A DNA stretch of 24,201 nucleotides, taken from the NCBI GenBank assembly GCA_964428905.1, contig CAYSAA010000137.1:1-24201 (forward strand), in the 5' to 3' direction. The position numbers were made by a program, and so were the translations under genes. Source of the stretch: CAYSAA01 sp964428905 (GTDB lineage Bacteria; Atribacterota; Phoenicimicrobiia; Phoenicimicrobiales; Stramentimicrobiaceae). Shown in pieces: positions 6,267 to 14,270 of the stretch. The notes under the pieces were generated by a model. The model ran no database searches. It saw nothing but the letters and a program-made list of their open reading frames with translations, and was not told where the DNA came from. How positions within the stretch are numbered: the stretch's first letter is position 1; the number at the start of each line of letters is the position of its first letter.

Positions 6267-8030
6267 TTAAGGCACCGGACTTAAATTTTCTTTTTCCACA
6301 ATGAGGCGCTGATACCATTCAGGCAGTTCAATCCTTCCCGATTTTTGCTGACCATCCTTTACTGTATAAATTCTGAAATGATTATACTTAACAAACAGGT
6401 CATCGGCTAATTTCCACCAGGCATCAATGACCTGATTGGTATTATCGATGCAATAATGGGTCAGATATTCCCTTGCTTTTTCAGGATCCTGGAGATAAAG
6501 GTCATATGCCTCTAAATCTACTTTCGGTACCTGGGCTAAGGCACCTTCTTCCCACTTAAGCTGTGCTTCTTTGACATCTTCAATGATGACATTATATGCT
6601 ACTGCCGTATGAAAATCGACATAGTCCATGGCTTTACGGGCAGAATCCCGATTCATTTCCCAGTGGTTTCCTACTGTTAATGATTCTGGAATCGCATTAA
6701 CACCCGCATAGAATGGCATGTAGCAAGAGGTATCCTGTGCACCGAGAGCCAACCACAGGATTCCACCAATTTCATCCGGCAGCCAGTTTCTCAATTGTAC
6801 GATGGTCGTGTACTCCGCTGTATTTTTGGAGATGGTCCGAGGATAAGAATAGTTTTTCCCGTCAAGCTGAATCGAATAACTATGGTACCTGGGATTACCG
6901 AATGGCCCTCCACTGACTCCCTCTCCCGGAGCAAGTTGGGAACCTTCATAATTATCCCTGGAAATTCCCATTAAATCCCGGACTGAGACCTTCTTATCGG
7001 GCTTCACTGAAAACGGAAATTCATGATTTGGCAATTCAATGCTGAATTTCCTGGAAGGAGCAACTAGATCAAATAATCTCCACATTCTTGCTCTTCGTCC
7101 TCTGCTGCTGATTGCACTGTCGGTTTGAGGGGAATAGGCCATATTAAATCGAAATGGCTTTCCGCTTTCCGGGTCATAAAATCCCTTTTCGACAGCAAAA
7201 GAAACGACATTGGACGAAGCCATAAAATAGTCCGGATCATCCAGAACAATCTCGCTGATTCGGGATTCATTGGGGCAAAAACCTACTTCATCATCCGGAA
7301 CCCTCTGGGCAGCCCAGACGGCTCCCGGTTCTCCACTTTCCGGTGTCCACAGCGAACCAACCGGCATAATTTCCAACTCCCAGACTTCTTCGGGATCAGA
7401 AACAGCCAGCATCTCTCCACTATCGGGACCTCCATAGCCATATTTCTCAGCAATAGAACCCATTAATTGGATTGCCTCTCTGGCTGTTTTACATCTTTCC
7501 ATGGCCAACATGGTTAATTCAGTGATGCAGATTTTTGCATTCGGGTTTCGCATTTCATAACGACAACCGATGGTTGATTCATTGATACCCAGCTGTTTTT
7601 CATTGATATGTCCGAAAACACCATGAACATAGGCATGGGTATGCCCAACCTGGGAAATCTCAATGCCGGTATACCATTCCTGATACAACTTCTGCTCATT
7701 CTTGAGTGTTTCCTTAGCTTTTTCGGGGGTCGGCCATGCTGCATATTGTGTTTTAGAGTAGATCTTACGCATTGCCCCTGCTTCGAAATCAGCAGCCGGA
7801 ACATACCGGAACGTAAAATCACAGCGCCCACAATCGGCGGTCTGTAAAGTTAAGGTTGAGCCATCCATTGAGGCATTTTTCCCTACCAGAATTGCAGTGC
7901 AGAAATCCTGGGAATTCTTCCCTGCGCCAGATTCAGTCTGTGAGAAAACGAAACATGTATTGAGGCATATAATCAATAAAAGTAAAAAGAATGGGAAAAA
8001 AGTTAAAAATATGCTATGGTTTCGGTTCAT
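6267..8030 (-). CDS. Exported C69-family peptidase (dipeptidase)
   Basis: This 587-residue protein is a peptidase of family C69, an N-terminal-nucleophile hydrolase group that includes the PepD dipeptidases. Residues 7-30 are a strongly hydrophobic signal segment, so it is exported. The first residue of the catalytic domain is expected to be C44, in CTAILVGKNASMDGSTL; cleavage before it would expose the nucleophile. The later IGCRYEMRN and GYGGPDSGEMLAVSDPEEVWELEIM stretches are typical of C69. The frame is open up to 8153, but that would put 41 extra residues before the signal segment and overlap the upstream gene; the ATG at 8030 follows AGAGGA and lies 7 nt after the hydrolase stop. It forms a two-gene operon with that hydrolase. 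The peptide substrate is unknown. Confidence 0.9.
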   Translation of the reverse strand: MNRNHSIFLTFFPFFLLLLIICLNTCFVFSQTESGAGKNSQDFCTAILVGKNASMDGSTLTLQTADCGRCDFTFRYVPAADFEAGAMRKIYSKTQYAAWPTPEKAKETLKNEQKLYQEWYTGIEISQVGHTHAYVHGVFGHINEKQLGINESTIGCRYEMRNPNAKICITELTMLAMERCKTAREAIQLMGSIAEKYGYGGPDSGEMLAVSDPEEVWELEIMPVGSLWTPESGEPGAVWAAQRVPDDEVGFCPNESRISEIVLDDPDYFMASSNVVSFAVEKGFYDPESGKPFRFNMAYSPQTDSAISSRGRRARMWRLFDLVAPSRKFSIELPNHEFPFSVKPDKKVSVRDLMGISRDNYEGSQLAPGEGVSGGPFGNPRYHSYSIQLDGKNYSYPRTISKNTAEYTTIVQLRNWLPDEIGGILWLALGAQDTSCYMPFYAGVNAIPESLTVGNHWEMNRDSARKAMDYVDFHTAVAYNVIIEDVKEAQLKWEEGALAQVPKVDLEAYDLYLQDPEKAREYLTHYCIDNTNQVIDAWWKLADDLFVKYNHFRIYTVKDGQQKSGRIELPEWYQRLIVEKENLSPVP

Positions 8031-8037
8031 TGTTCCT

Positions 8038-8979
8038 CTAATCCTCTTCTTCGAACAGAGAATATCCCTTCTTCCTGACTCTTTGTATCCAATCAATAAC
8101 GATTGGGAAAACAGGATCATCCTCTTTACCCAGGTCATAATCAATGGAAACATGGTCCTTATCGGGAAAATGATAGAGAGTCACATCATAGCCGTATTGC
8201 TTCAGTTGCTCATAAAAGGTTTGATTAACGGTTTCTGATACCTCCCGATCACCGGCAACCAGTAGGAGAAATGGAGGAATATTCAGCCCTTCTTCCATAT
8301 AATTCAATGGGGAAGCCATTTCCCAGATGTGCACATCCTCTCCGAAAGCCCAGGAAAAAAGATATTGATTTTCCGGTTCGGCAGAAAATAAAGAAGGAAG
8401 ATGATAGGCAGCACTGTCCAATCCGATAATCCCGGCAACCTCTGAAGGCCTTACATTCAAGGCAGTCAGGTATCGCTTATCCAGGGCAATTAAAGCTGCC
8501 AGATGACCACCCGCCGAATGGCCCAGTAGAAAAATTTGCTCCGGACCACCACCATAATTATGAATATTTTTTTTAACCCAAGAAAAAACCTGAGCCACAT
8601 CCTGTACGTGTGCCGGAAACTGAACATCCGGGGAAAGACGGTAATTGATGCTGAGATAAACAACATTCTGAGAAGTGAAAGCTTTTGCTTTATCACTGAA
8701 TCCACCCTTATCTCCCAAAACCCAGGTGCCGCCATGAATATATACAATAACCGGGCAGTCATGACATCCTTCAGGTCGGTAGATATCCAGAAGATGTGCT
8801 TTATCATGTACGCCAACGGAATCCTGGTAATAGTTGATATCATTGTAAATTTCGATATCATTTCCTTGAACTTGAGCCAATCCGAGTTGAGTACCCAAAA
8901 GAATCATGACCAGACAATGTAACAACATCATCATGCCTATCAGCAATTGGCACTTTTTTTTGGAGTATATTTTGGACAT
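8038..8979 (-). CDS. Exported alpha/beta hydrolase (esterase/lipase, HGG type)
   Basis: A serine hydrolase of 313 residues. An N-terminal basic and hydrophobic stretch (residues 7-35, ending near GLAQ) is a signal peptide or anchor. The oxyanion motif IHGGTW is at 81-86, the nucleophile elbow GHSAGG at 153-158 (S155), and the acid and base are D244 (VAGDRE) and H276 (DKDHVS). The HGG and GHSAGG pairing places it with the bacterial hormone-sensitive-lipase/carboxylesterase-like enzymes (BD-FAE type), which act on short esters or acylated sugars. The ATG at 8979 has AGAGG 12 nt upstream; a TTG at 9015 in the same frame has no good binding site. It precedes the C69 peptidase by 7 nt. The true substrate cannot be told. 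Confidence 0.88.
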   Translation of the reverse strand: MSKIYSKKKCQLLIGMMMLLHCLVMILLGTQLGLAQVQGNDIEIYNDINYYQDSVGVHDKAHLLDIYRPEGCHDCPVIVYIHGGTWVLGDKGGFSDKAKAFTSQNVVYLSINYRLSPDVQFPAHVQDVAQVFSWVKKNIHNYGGGPEQIFLLGHSAGGHLAALIALDKRYLTALNVRPSEVAGIIGLDSAAYHLPSLFSAEPENQYLFSWAFGEDVHIWEMASPLNYMEEGLNIPPFLLLVAGDREVSETVNQTFYEQLKQYGYDVTLYHFPDKDHVSIDYDLGKEDDPVFPIVIDWIQRVRKKGYSLFEEED

Positions 8980-9121
8980 CTTATGGTGTTTCCTCTTTAG
9001 CTCAATTAAAAACAACTTATGACCTGTTTTTTCATTTCAGGTAAAAAATAAATAGAGATGTGACATTAATTACTTATCGTTTGTTTATTTGTATGCCGGG
9101 AACTTTCTATCGATCTGCTTT

Positions 9122-9163
9122 AATATAAAAATAGCAGGTAGGAAACCGTTTCCTGCCTGCTAT
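9122..9163 (-). terminator. Intrinsic terminator of the oxidative-stress operon
   Basis: Read on the minus strand, a 15-bp hairpin (9131-9163, one G-T pair, loop of about 3 nt) is followed by a run of U (9126-9131). It lies 18 nt after the superoxide reductase stop and should end that operon. Confidence 0.85.
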
Positions 9164-9181
9164 GGTAGTTTTATTCAAGAT

Positions 9182-9562
9182 CTACTTTTCGTACTTCCAA
9201 AGGGAATGAACATTGCAGTATTCCCTGACTTTCTGCAATCCTTTAACATCCTCAAATTCCGCCTCTGGAGCATCTCCCGGTTTTAAGAATTTTTTGCAAG
9301 CTCCCTGGTCAGTGATGACCTGGATCCACTCAATATAGTGTTTTTCTTCCATAGGATGCAGAGTAGAACCCACCACGACTTTGATGCCTTTTCCCGTCTC
9401 TTCTACAACTGGAACGTGTTTTTCCTTGGCCTGTTCAGCAGTCTGCTCTTCCAATAATTTCATAGGCTCACCACAACATACCAGTTCACCTTTTCCACCA
9501 TGTAAAACCTCTACCACATTTCCACAAATCTCACATTTATAGATTTCATATTTTTTTGCCAT
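9182..9562 (-). CDS. dfx: Superoxide reductase (2Fe desulfoferrodoxin)
   Basis: This enzyme reduces superoxide to hydrogen peroxide without making oxygen, the usual anaerobe alternative to superoxide dismutase. At 126 residues it has both iron sites. The desulforedoxin-like Fe(Cys)4 centre uses C10, C13, C29 and C30 (CEIC and VCCGEP). The catalytic Fe(His)4Cys centre uses H49, H69, H75, H119 and C116, with the conserved E47-K48 pair at the open site (EKHVP, TLHPM, KHYIEW, YCNVHSLW). The start has AAGGAG 9 nt upstream and lies 15 nt after the peroxiredoxin stop. As the last gene of the block, its product (peroxide) is removed by the peroxiredoxin and ferritin encoded before it. No rubredoxin gene is present nearby as electron donor. 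Confidence 0.97.
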   Translation of the reverse strand: MAKKYEIYKCEICGNVVEVLHGGKGELVCCGEPMKLLEEQTAEQAKEKHVPVVEETGKGIKVVVGSTLHPMEEKHYIEWIQVITDQGACKKFLKPGDAPEAEFEDVKGLQKVREYCNVHSLWKYEK

Positions 9563-9577
9563 TTTTGCTAACTCCTT

Positions 9578-10234
9578 CTATAATTTTTTATGACAGAACC
9601 ACCAGTCGTAACATTCAAATTCCTTACTCTTTAGTCTTTCTTTAGCAGTCTTAACATCTTTGGCAGGAGGAATGATTACATGATCTTTGATTAATCCATT
9701 ATTTGGCCAGTCTGCCGGCATTGCCACACCATTCTTATCAACAACTTGCAAGGCTTTTACAATTCGGACAATTTCATCCATGTTTCTTCCTAATTCCTGA
9801 GGATAATACAGAATTGTTCTAATAATACCTTTAGGGTCAATAACAAAGACTGCCCGCACTGTATTGCTGCCTTTGTTGGGATGAATCATTCCTAATGTTT
9901 TCCCTACTGTTCCATCATCAGCTATAATAGGAAACGGTATTTCCACATCCAGGTTTTCTTCAATCCACTCTTCCCATTTAATATGAGCATATACCTGGTC
10001 AATAGAAAGACCTAACAAATCACAATTCAATTCTTTAAACTCATTAATTCTTTTAGCAAAAGCTACAAATTCAGTGGTACATACTGGTGTAAAATCTCCT
10101 GGGTGACTGAATAAAACCAGCCATTTTCCGGAATAATCATCGGGTAGCGACTTTACTCCATGGGTAGTAACTACCTTCATTTGTGGTAAGGGATCACCAA
10201 TTAAGGGCATTTTTGTTTCATTCATATTTTCCAT
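9578..10234 (-). CDS. Peroxiredoxin (Prx6-like, thioredoxin fold)
   Basis: Reduces hydrogen peroxide and organic peroxides through a cysteine. The 218 residues show the peroxidatic motif PGDFTPVCTTE with C52, a downstream R in the NTVRAVFVID stretch, and the long C-terminal domain of the Prx6/archaeal thioredoxin-peroxidase group, with FPIIADD and GRNMDEIVRIVKALQ. Two further cysteines lie at the end (C208 and C214 in ECYDWWFC), as in the Aeropyrum-type enzymes. The first in-frame ATG (10267) has no binding site, while the ATG at 10234 follows AAGGAG by about 10 nt, so the latter is chosen. It sits between the DPSL ferritin (68 nt) and superoxide reductase (15 nt), in the expected order for peroxide defence. 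Confidence 0.95.
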   Translation of the reverse strand: MENMNETKMPLIGDPLPQMKVVTTHGVKSLPDDYSGKWLVLFSHPGDFTPVCTTEFVAFAKRINEFKELNCDLLGLSIDQVYAHIKWEEWIEENLDVEIPFPIIADDGTVGKTLGMIHPNKGSNTVRAVFVIDPKGIIRTILYYPQELGRNMDEIVRIVKALQVVDKNGVAMPADWPNNGLIKDHVIIPPAKDVKTAKERLKSKEFECYDWWFCHKKL

Positions 10235-10302
10235 CTTTATTTTTCTCCTTTTTAGTTCATCATCCATTCATGCTATAATTTATTAATATCTATTATCAAA
10301 AT

Positions 10303-10788
10303 TTACATCAAACCCATGTCTTCTGATAAGGCTTCCAGGTCTTCTTCATGTTCGACTTCATCTTCCAGAATTTCCAGTACCATCTGGTAGGTAATAGGGT
10401 CTTTGTCTTTGAGCATTATGGATAATTTCTGGTACACATCAATAGCACACTGTTCACCTTTGATATTCTGGTCAAGCAATGCTTTTACATTGGGATCATT
10501 GGGTGCTTCATATCCACAGTTAGTTACTTTATACCATTCTTCCGGACTCAAAATAGGTGTTCCTCCTAATTGTAGGATGCGCTCAACCAACATTCCTGCA
10601 TGCTCCAATTCTTCATTGGCATGTTCTTCTAATTCGGCTACCACAGCGCCTCTCATCGGTCCCTTTGCTACTTTTGCTCCAATCCAGTACTGATAATAAG
10701 CTAACCATTCATCTGCCAATGCCTTATTCAACTCCTTGATTAATTCGTTAACATCCATTCCTACAATTTCTCTTCCTCTTGTTCCCAT
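10303..10788 (-). CDS. Ferritin-like DPSL/thioferritin (Dps-like peroxide resistance protein)
   Basis: A 161-residue four-helix ferritin-like protein. Iron ligands of a bacterioferritin-type di-iron site can be placed at E27 (ADEW), E60/H63 (ELEH), E112 (GEQC) and E144/H147 (EVEH). Between helices 2 and 3 the segment TNCGYEAP, and on helix 3 GEQCAI, supply the cysteine pair C91 and C114 that marks the DPSL/thioferritin group of archaea and anaerobes, cage proteins of 12 subunits that use peroxide to oxidise Fe(II). A plain Dps would lack these cysteines and carry its site between subunits. AAGGAGGT stands 6 nt before the ATG. It follows perR (94 nt) and leads into peroxiredoxin and superoxide reductase. 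Confidence 0.9.
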   Translation of the reverse strand: MGTRGREIVGMDVNELIKELNKALADEWLAYYQYWIGAKVAKGPMRGAVVAELEEHANEELEHAGMLVERILQLGGTPILSPEEWYKVTNCGYEAPNDPNVKALLDQNIKGEQCAIDVYQKLSIMLKDKDPITYQMVLEILEDEVEHEEDLEALSEDMGLM

Positions 10789-10882
10789 TATGAACCTCCT
10801 TAAATTTTAAATTTATTTTTTATTTTATTTTACTAAAAACTTTCACAATTTTGAAGTTCTTGCCATCAATATTATTTTTATT

Positions 10883-11365
10883 TTAGCCTGTTAACTTCCT
10901 TTGTTTTGCTAAGTAATCATTTTCCCTTTTTCTGTTTTCGAGACATGCTGGACATATACCCTCCAAAATAATCTTTTGTCTTAATACTTTAAATCTCTTT
11001 TTGACAGATTCAGGCACTTCTATTTTATCATACGAAGGGCATTCAAAATCAATGATTCTCTTACAATACAAACAACGAAAATGGTAGTGTGGCTTTAAAT
11101 TCGCATCAAATCTTCGGGGACCATGACCGCTTTCCACCATCTTAATGAGCCCCTTATCCAATAAACAAAGCAATGTCCGGTTTACTGTATCAAAAGATAT
11201 GTTGGGAAATTCTTTTCTTACTTCCTGATAAACCATTTCAGCAGAAGGGTGCAAATCTGATTCTACCAAGCAACGAAAAATACGAAGACGCTGGGGCGTA
11301 ATTCGAAAACCATTATTTTCTAACTTCTCTTTACAATAAAGTTTTGTATTTTCCATATAATTCAT
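10883..11365 (-). CDS. perR: Peroxide-responsive Fur-family repressor PerR
   Basis: A 160-residue Fur-superfamily regulator: winged helix in the first half (FRITPQRLRIFRCLVES, FDTVNRTLLCLLDKGLI), then the metal-binding dimerisation domain. With a constant offset of two it keeps all five regulatory metal ligands of Bacillus PerR: H39, D87, H93, H95 and D106. D106 (IIDF) is the aspartate that separates PerR from Fur, which has glutamate there. The structural zinc is held by C98/C101 and C138/C141. It is followed on the same strand by the ferritin, peroxiredoxin and superoxide reductase genes it probably represses, and its own promoter carries palindromic pentamers. The start is uncertain between 11365 and 11356; neither has a strong ribosome binding site. 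Confidence 0.92.
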   Translation of the reverse strand: MNYMENTKLYCKEKLENNGFRITPQRLRIFRCLVESDLHPSAEMVYQEVRKEFPNISFDTVNRTLLCLLDKGLIKMVESGHGPRRFDANLKPHYHFRCLYCKRIIDFECPSYDKIEVPESVKKRFKVLRQKIILEGICPACLENRKRENDYLAKQRKLTG

Positions 11366-11412
11366 CTGTATTTCTGTTTAAAATTATTTTTTAATCCAAA
11401 TTTTGTATATAT

Positions 11413-11434
11413 TACTATATAGTATTTATTACTA
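11413..11434. promoter_or_regulatory. Candidate PerR operator
   Basis: Three alternating pentamers lie over the perR promoter: TACTA (11413-11417), TAGTA (11420-11424) and TACTA (11430-11434). The first two make the perfect 12-bp palindrome TACTATATAGTA. The site covers the -10 box, so a bound repressor would block perR. Further TAGTA copies at 11478-11485 lie in the facing promoter. It does not match the classical PerR box, so the assignment rests on position. Confidence 0.45.
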
Positions 11435-11442
11435 TTTGTCAA
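11414..11442 (-). promoter_or_regulatory. perR promoter
   Basis: On the minus strand TTGACA (11437-11442) and TATAGT (11414-11419) are separated by 17 nt. Transcription would start about 42 nt before the perR start codon. Confidence 0.7.
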
Positions 11443-11461
11443 TAAGAAAAACAGAATAATT

Positions 11462-11489
11462 TGAAATTTTTTTATTTAGTAGTATGCTA
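11462..11489 (+). promoter_or_regulatory. Possible promoter of the MFS gene
   Basis: TTGAAA (11462-11467) and TATGCT (11484-11489) are 16 nt apart, about 35 nt before the ATG at 11524. The -10 box overlaps TAGTA repeats like those over the perR promoter. The boxes are only fair matches. Confidence 0.4.
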
Positions 11490-11523
11490 TATAAGAATGC
11501 ATTGAGCAAAAAGAAGAGAAAAT

Positions 11524-12708
11524 ATGTTTAGAAATCAAAAAAATATTCAACTAAAACTTAACGCATTGGGTCATGCCTATAATGATGCCTATCATTTTAT
11601 TATCCCTTTATTGTTACCCTTTTTTCGTCAGGAATTTTTGTTCAGTTATTTTCAATCAGGAATAATTCTGACTATCCATGTGGCGCTTCGTTCAATCTTT
11701 TCACTAGCATTTGGTTCACTAGCTGATTACTATGGTCATAAAAACTTATTTATTGCCTTTGGATTTATGTTATCATCATTTTTTTTAGGAACTGTTGCCT
11801 GGATTAGCAATCTTTCTTTCATGATTATCTCTCTTCTGCTCATGGCCATCGGCGTTTCCGCTTTTCATCCCCTGGCAACGACTATGGTGGGTGAAAAAGC
11901 TAAACCTAATAAACGTGGTCGAGACCTCAGTTTATTCTCTGCAGCCGGCACTTTTGGTCTGTCTATCATGAGTCTAATTTTTGGCTGGCTGGTTCAATTC
12001 TCGGGTTGGAGAATCACCTGCTTGCTTATCTCGTTACCGGGATTTCTGCTGGCCTGGGGCTATATACAGTTAAGAAATGAACAATCAACTCACATTATCC
12101 AGTCAGGGGAATTAACACATAAAAATCTTTTTATTATATTTTTTATCAGCCATGGCTTACGTAACTTGGGAACATGGGCAATTCTTTCTTTTCTGCCCAT
12201 CTATGCAACAGATTATATGGGTTTAAAGTCTGGTTTTTCAGCCTGGATTGTCAGTATATTCTTTGTGGGAGTACTTACAGGAAGCTTAGTAATGAGTAAA
12301 ATACTGGACCAAAAAAATCCTCTCAAGTTTGTTAATTTTGCAACCATCACTACAGCCTTACTCATCTTTACACTCACTTACTCTACTATCCCAATAGTTA
12401 TGGGCATACTTGTTGTTTTTATTGGTTTATCACAGGGATTTTATTTCCCTGCTCAAAATACCTGGTTAATCAAGGTCAGTTCAAATAAGACTCGTGGGAA
12501 ACTTTTTGGTTTTGTAATTTTTATTGAAGGTATATCAGCTACAATCGCTCCCTCTCTCTATGGCTGGCTTGCTGACAAATTTGGGTTAGTTTACGCTTAC
12601 CGTCTGGCCTCAATTCCAATTTTTATCAGCTTTTTACTCTATATAATTATTTATCGTATGGCGAAAAAACATCAAGCAATCGAGATAAATACCGCTCCGG
12701 TTAAATAA
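11524..12708 (+). CDS. MFS transporter, fosmidomycin-resistance (Fsr)-like
   Basis: A 394-residue inner membrane protein with about 12 hydrophobic segments and a loop near residues 180-200 dividing two halves. The N-terminal LGHAYNDAYHFIIPLLLPFF pattern is typical of the Fsr-like branch of the major facilitator superfamily, and the loop-2/3 motif A is present as GSLADYYGHK (64-73). These proteins are proton-driven exporters; the fosmidomycin label gives the family, not the natural substrate. The ribosome binding site is weak (GAAGAG about 6 nt upstream). It is divergent from perR and shares a 158-bp regulatory region with it, so peroxide- or iron-linked control is possible but unproven. No partner gene follows closely. 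Confidence 0.88.
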   Translation: MFRNQKNIQLKLNALGHAYNDAYHFIIPLLLPFFRQEFLFSYFQSGIILTIHVALRSIFSLAFGSLADYYGHKNLFIAFGFMLSSFFLGTVAWISNLSFMIISLLLMAIGVSAFHPLATTMVGEKAKPNKRGRDLSLFSAAGTFGLSIMSLIFGWLVQFSGWRITCLLISLPGFLLAWGYIQLRNEQSTHIIQSGELTHKNLFIIFFISHGLRNLGTWAILSFLPIYATDYMGLKSGFSAWIVSIFFVGVLTGSLVMSKILDQKNPLKFVNFATITTALLIFTLTYSTIPIVMGILVVFIGLSQGFYFPAQNTWLIKVSSNKTRGKLFGFVIFIEGISATIAPSLYGWLADKFGLVYAYRLASIPIFISFLLYIIIYRMAKKHQAIEINTAPVK

Positions 12709-12879
12709 ACAAGATTATTTTGTAAAATCACTGCTTTTAAGTTACCTAAAAATGGAAAAATATATTATAATAAATGCATATGGTGAAATGAAATTATTTT
12801 TCTTTATCTAAATAAATAAGGATATTTTGGTACAGATCATTTACGATTTAGCTACACATTCTTTTAACCGGAGAAACAC

Positions 12880-14154
12880 ATGAGAAAGAAAAAATATTTT
12901 AGTCTATATGTGGTACTCATATCTTATCTATTGATTCTACCATCTTCTGTATTTATCTGTTCTTCCAACTTCGTATTAGCAGAAACCCAATCTACTGAGG
13001 ATCTTTACTTTCAAGGAGTCAATTTATTAGAAAATGAAAAAGAATACTCTGAAGCTATAAAAGTCTTTCGAGAAATACTGGATATAAATCCCGATCATTC
13101 AGAGGCACACTTTCAAATGGGCGAAATCTACCGGCTTACCAGTCAACCAAATAAAGCAAAGATCTATTATCAAAATGCTATTAATTTAAAATCTGATTAT
13201 CTTTCGGCCTACTACAATTTAGGCCTGGTTGAACTGGAATTGAATGAACTCACTGATGCCCTGGAATCTTTTAAAGAAACCATCCGACTGAATCCGGAAT
13301 TCCCGGATGCTCATTACAGCCTGGGTTTAACCTTTTTAAAATTAGAACAACTGGCTCAGGCTATTGATTCCTTCCAGCAGGCATTAGGACTGAATCCGGA
13401 TGACTATCAATCGTATTACTGGTTAGGGATAAGTTATCAACAAGCCGGGGAAAATCAAAAAGCAATTCAGTCACTGAACCGGGCACTGGAACTTAAACCA
13501 GACTATGGAGAAGCTTTTTACGAATTAGGTCTCATTTACAGCTCTTTAGAACAATACCCCGAGGCCATTAATGCCTTAGAAAAAGCGGCTCATTATCTAT
13601 CTGAACAGGCTGACCAGATTTATTATCAGATTGGAATGATACACCGAAAGCTTGACCATAATGACCAGGCAATTGAGGCTTTAGAAAAAGCCACACAACA
13701 TAATGAAGAATTTACCGAAGCTTATTATTATCTGGGATGGCTCTATAATCAAAACAGACAATTTGACCATGCGATTGAATCCTATGAGAAAGTCATTGCA
13801 CTGGATCCTCATTATAGTTCTGTTTATTACAATCTGGGTTGGGCATATATTGAAACAACTCAATACCAGGAGGCAATTGAAAAATTTAAGAAAGCCATTG
13901 AACAAAAATCTGATGATGCTGATGCTTATTATGCCCTGGGTTGGACCTATGGTAAACTGGAGGATTACAAGGAGGCAAAAAAAGCATTCCAGGAAACGAT
14001 CCGGATCAAGCCTGACTACATTTACGCCCATTACGGTCTAGGCATAGCCTATTTGGCTCTGGGAGAAAGAAACCTGGCTCTGGAAGAATATAAAATGTTG
14101 AAAGATCTTGATCATAAAATAGCAGATTTGTTATTTGACCAGATTTACCCATAA
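12880..14154 (+). CDS. Exported tetratricopeptide-repeat protein (about 11 TPRs)
   Basis: 424 residues. An N-terminal signal peptide (KKK, hydrophobic 7-30, likely cleavage after VLA at 34) sends it across the membrane. The rest is a continuous array of about 11 TPR units of 34 residues, from residue 39 almost to the end, with the typical AYYxLG...Y..A...F..A..L.P.. pattern; one unit near residue 235 is two residues longer. TPR arrays form superhelices that bind peptides or proteins. No enzymatic domain is present, so the function cannot be named beyond scaffold or adaptor in the periplasm or cell envelope. GGAG stands 8 nt before the ATG. It is monocistronic, with 171 nt before it and 116 nt after. 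Confidence 0.92.
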   Translation: MRKKKYFSLYVVLISYLLILPSSVFICSSNFVLAETQSTEDLYFQGVNLLENEKEYSEAIKVFREILDINPDHSEAHFQMGEIYRLTSQPNKAKIYYQNAINLKSDYLSAYYNLGLVELELNELTDALESFKETIRLNPEFPDAHYSLGLTFLKLEQLAQAIDSFQQALGLNPDDYQSYYWLGISYQQAGENQKAIQSLNRALELKPDYGEAFYELGLIYSSLEQYPEAINALEKAAHYLSEQADQIYYQIGMIHRKLDHNDQAIEALEKATQHNEEFTEAYYYLGWLYNQNRQFDHAIESYEKVIALDPHYSSVYYNLGWAYIETTQYQEAIEKFKKAIEQKSDDADAYYALGWTYGKLEDYKEAKKAFQETIRIKPDYIYAHYGLGIAYLALGERNLALEEYKMLKDLDHKIADLLFDQIYP

Positions 14155-14189
14155 CAGATAAAATCAATTTAATGAATCAATTTCTTATG

Positions 14190-14213
14190 ATTGGCAAATT
14201 TTCGTTTGCTAAT
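14190..14213 (+). other. Small hairpin between the TPR gene and mscS
   Basis: ATTGGCAAA pairs with TTTGCTAAT (one G-T) around TTTTCG. No T run follows, so it is at best a weak terminator for the TPR gene. Confidence 0.3.
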
Positions 14214-14270
14214 TCAATGTTAAAATAGTATTTTATATTTGTAATAAATAAAAAAAATAAGAGTAGTGCA

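Noticed and set aside
7125..7466. Long plus-strand open frame opposite the C69 peptidase gene
   Set aside because: It is antisense to a gene with clear family motifs, has no ribosome binding site I could see and no recognisable protein pattern.
8536..8922. 128-codon plus-strand frame opposite the alpha/beta hydrolase
   Set aside because: The minus strand has a complete catalytic triad in this stretch; the antisense translation shows no domain.
13681..14041. Open frames on both strands within the TPR gene
   Set aside because: Repetitive TPR coding sequence readily leaves other frames open; the TPR frame explains the region fully.
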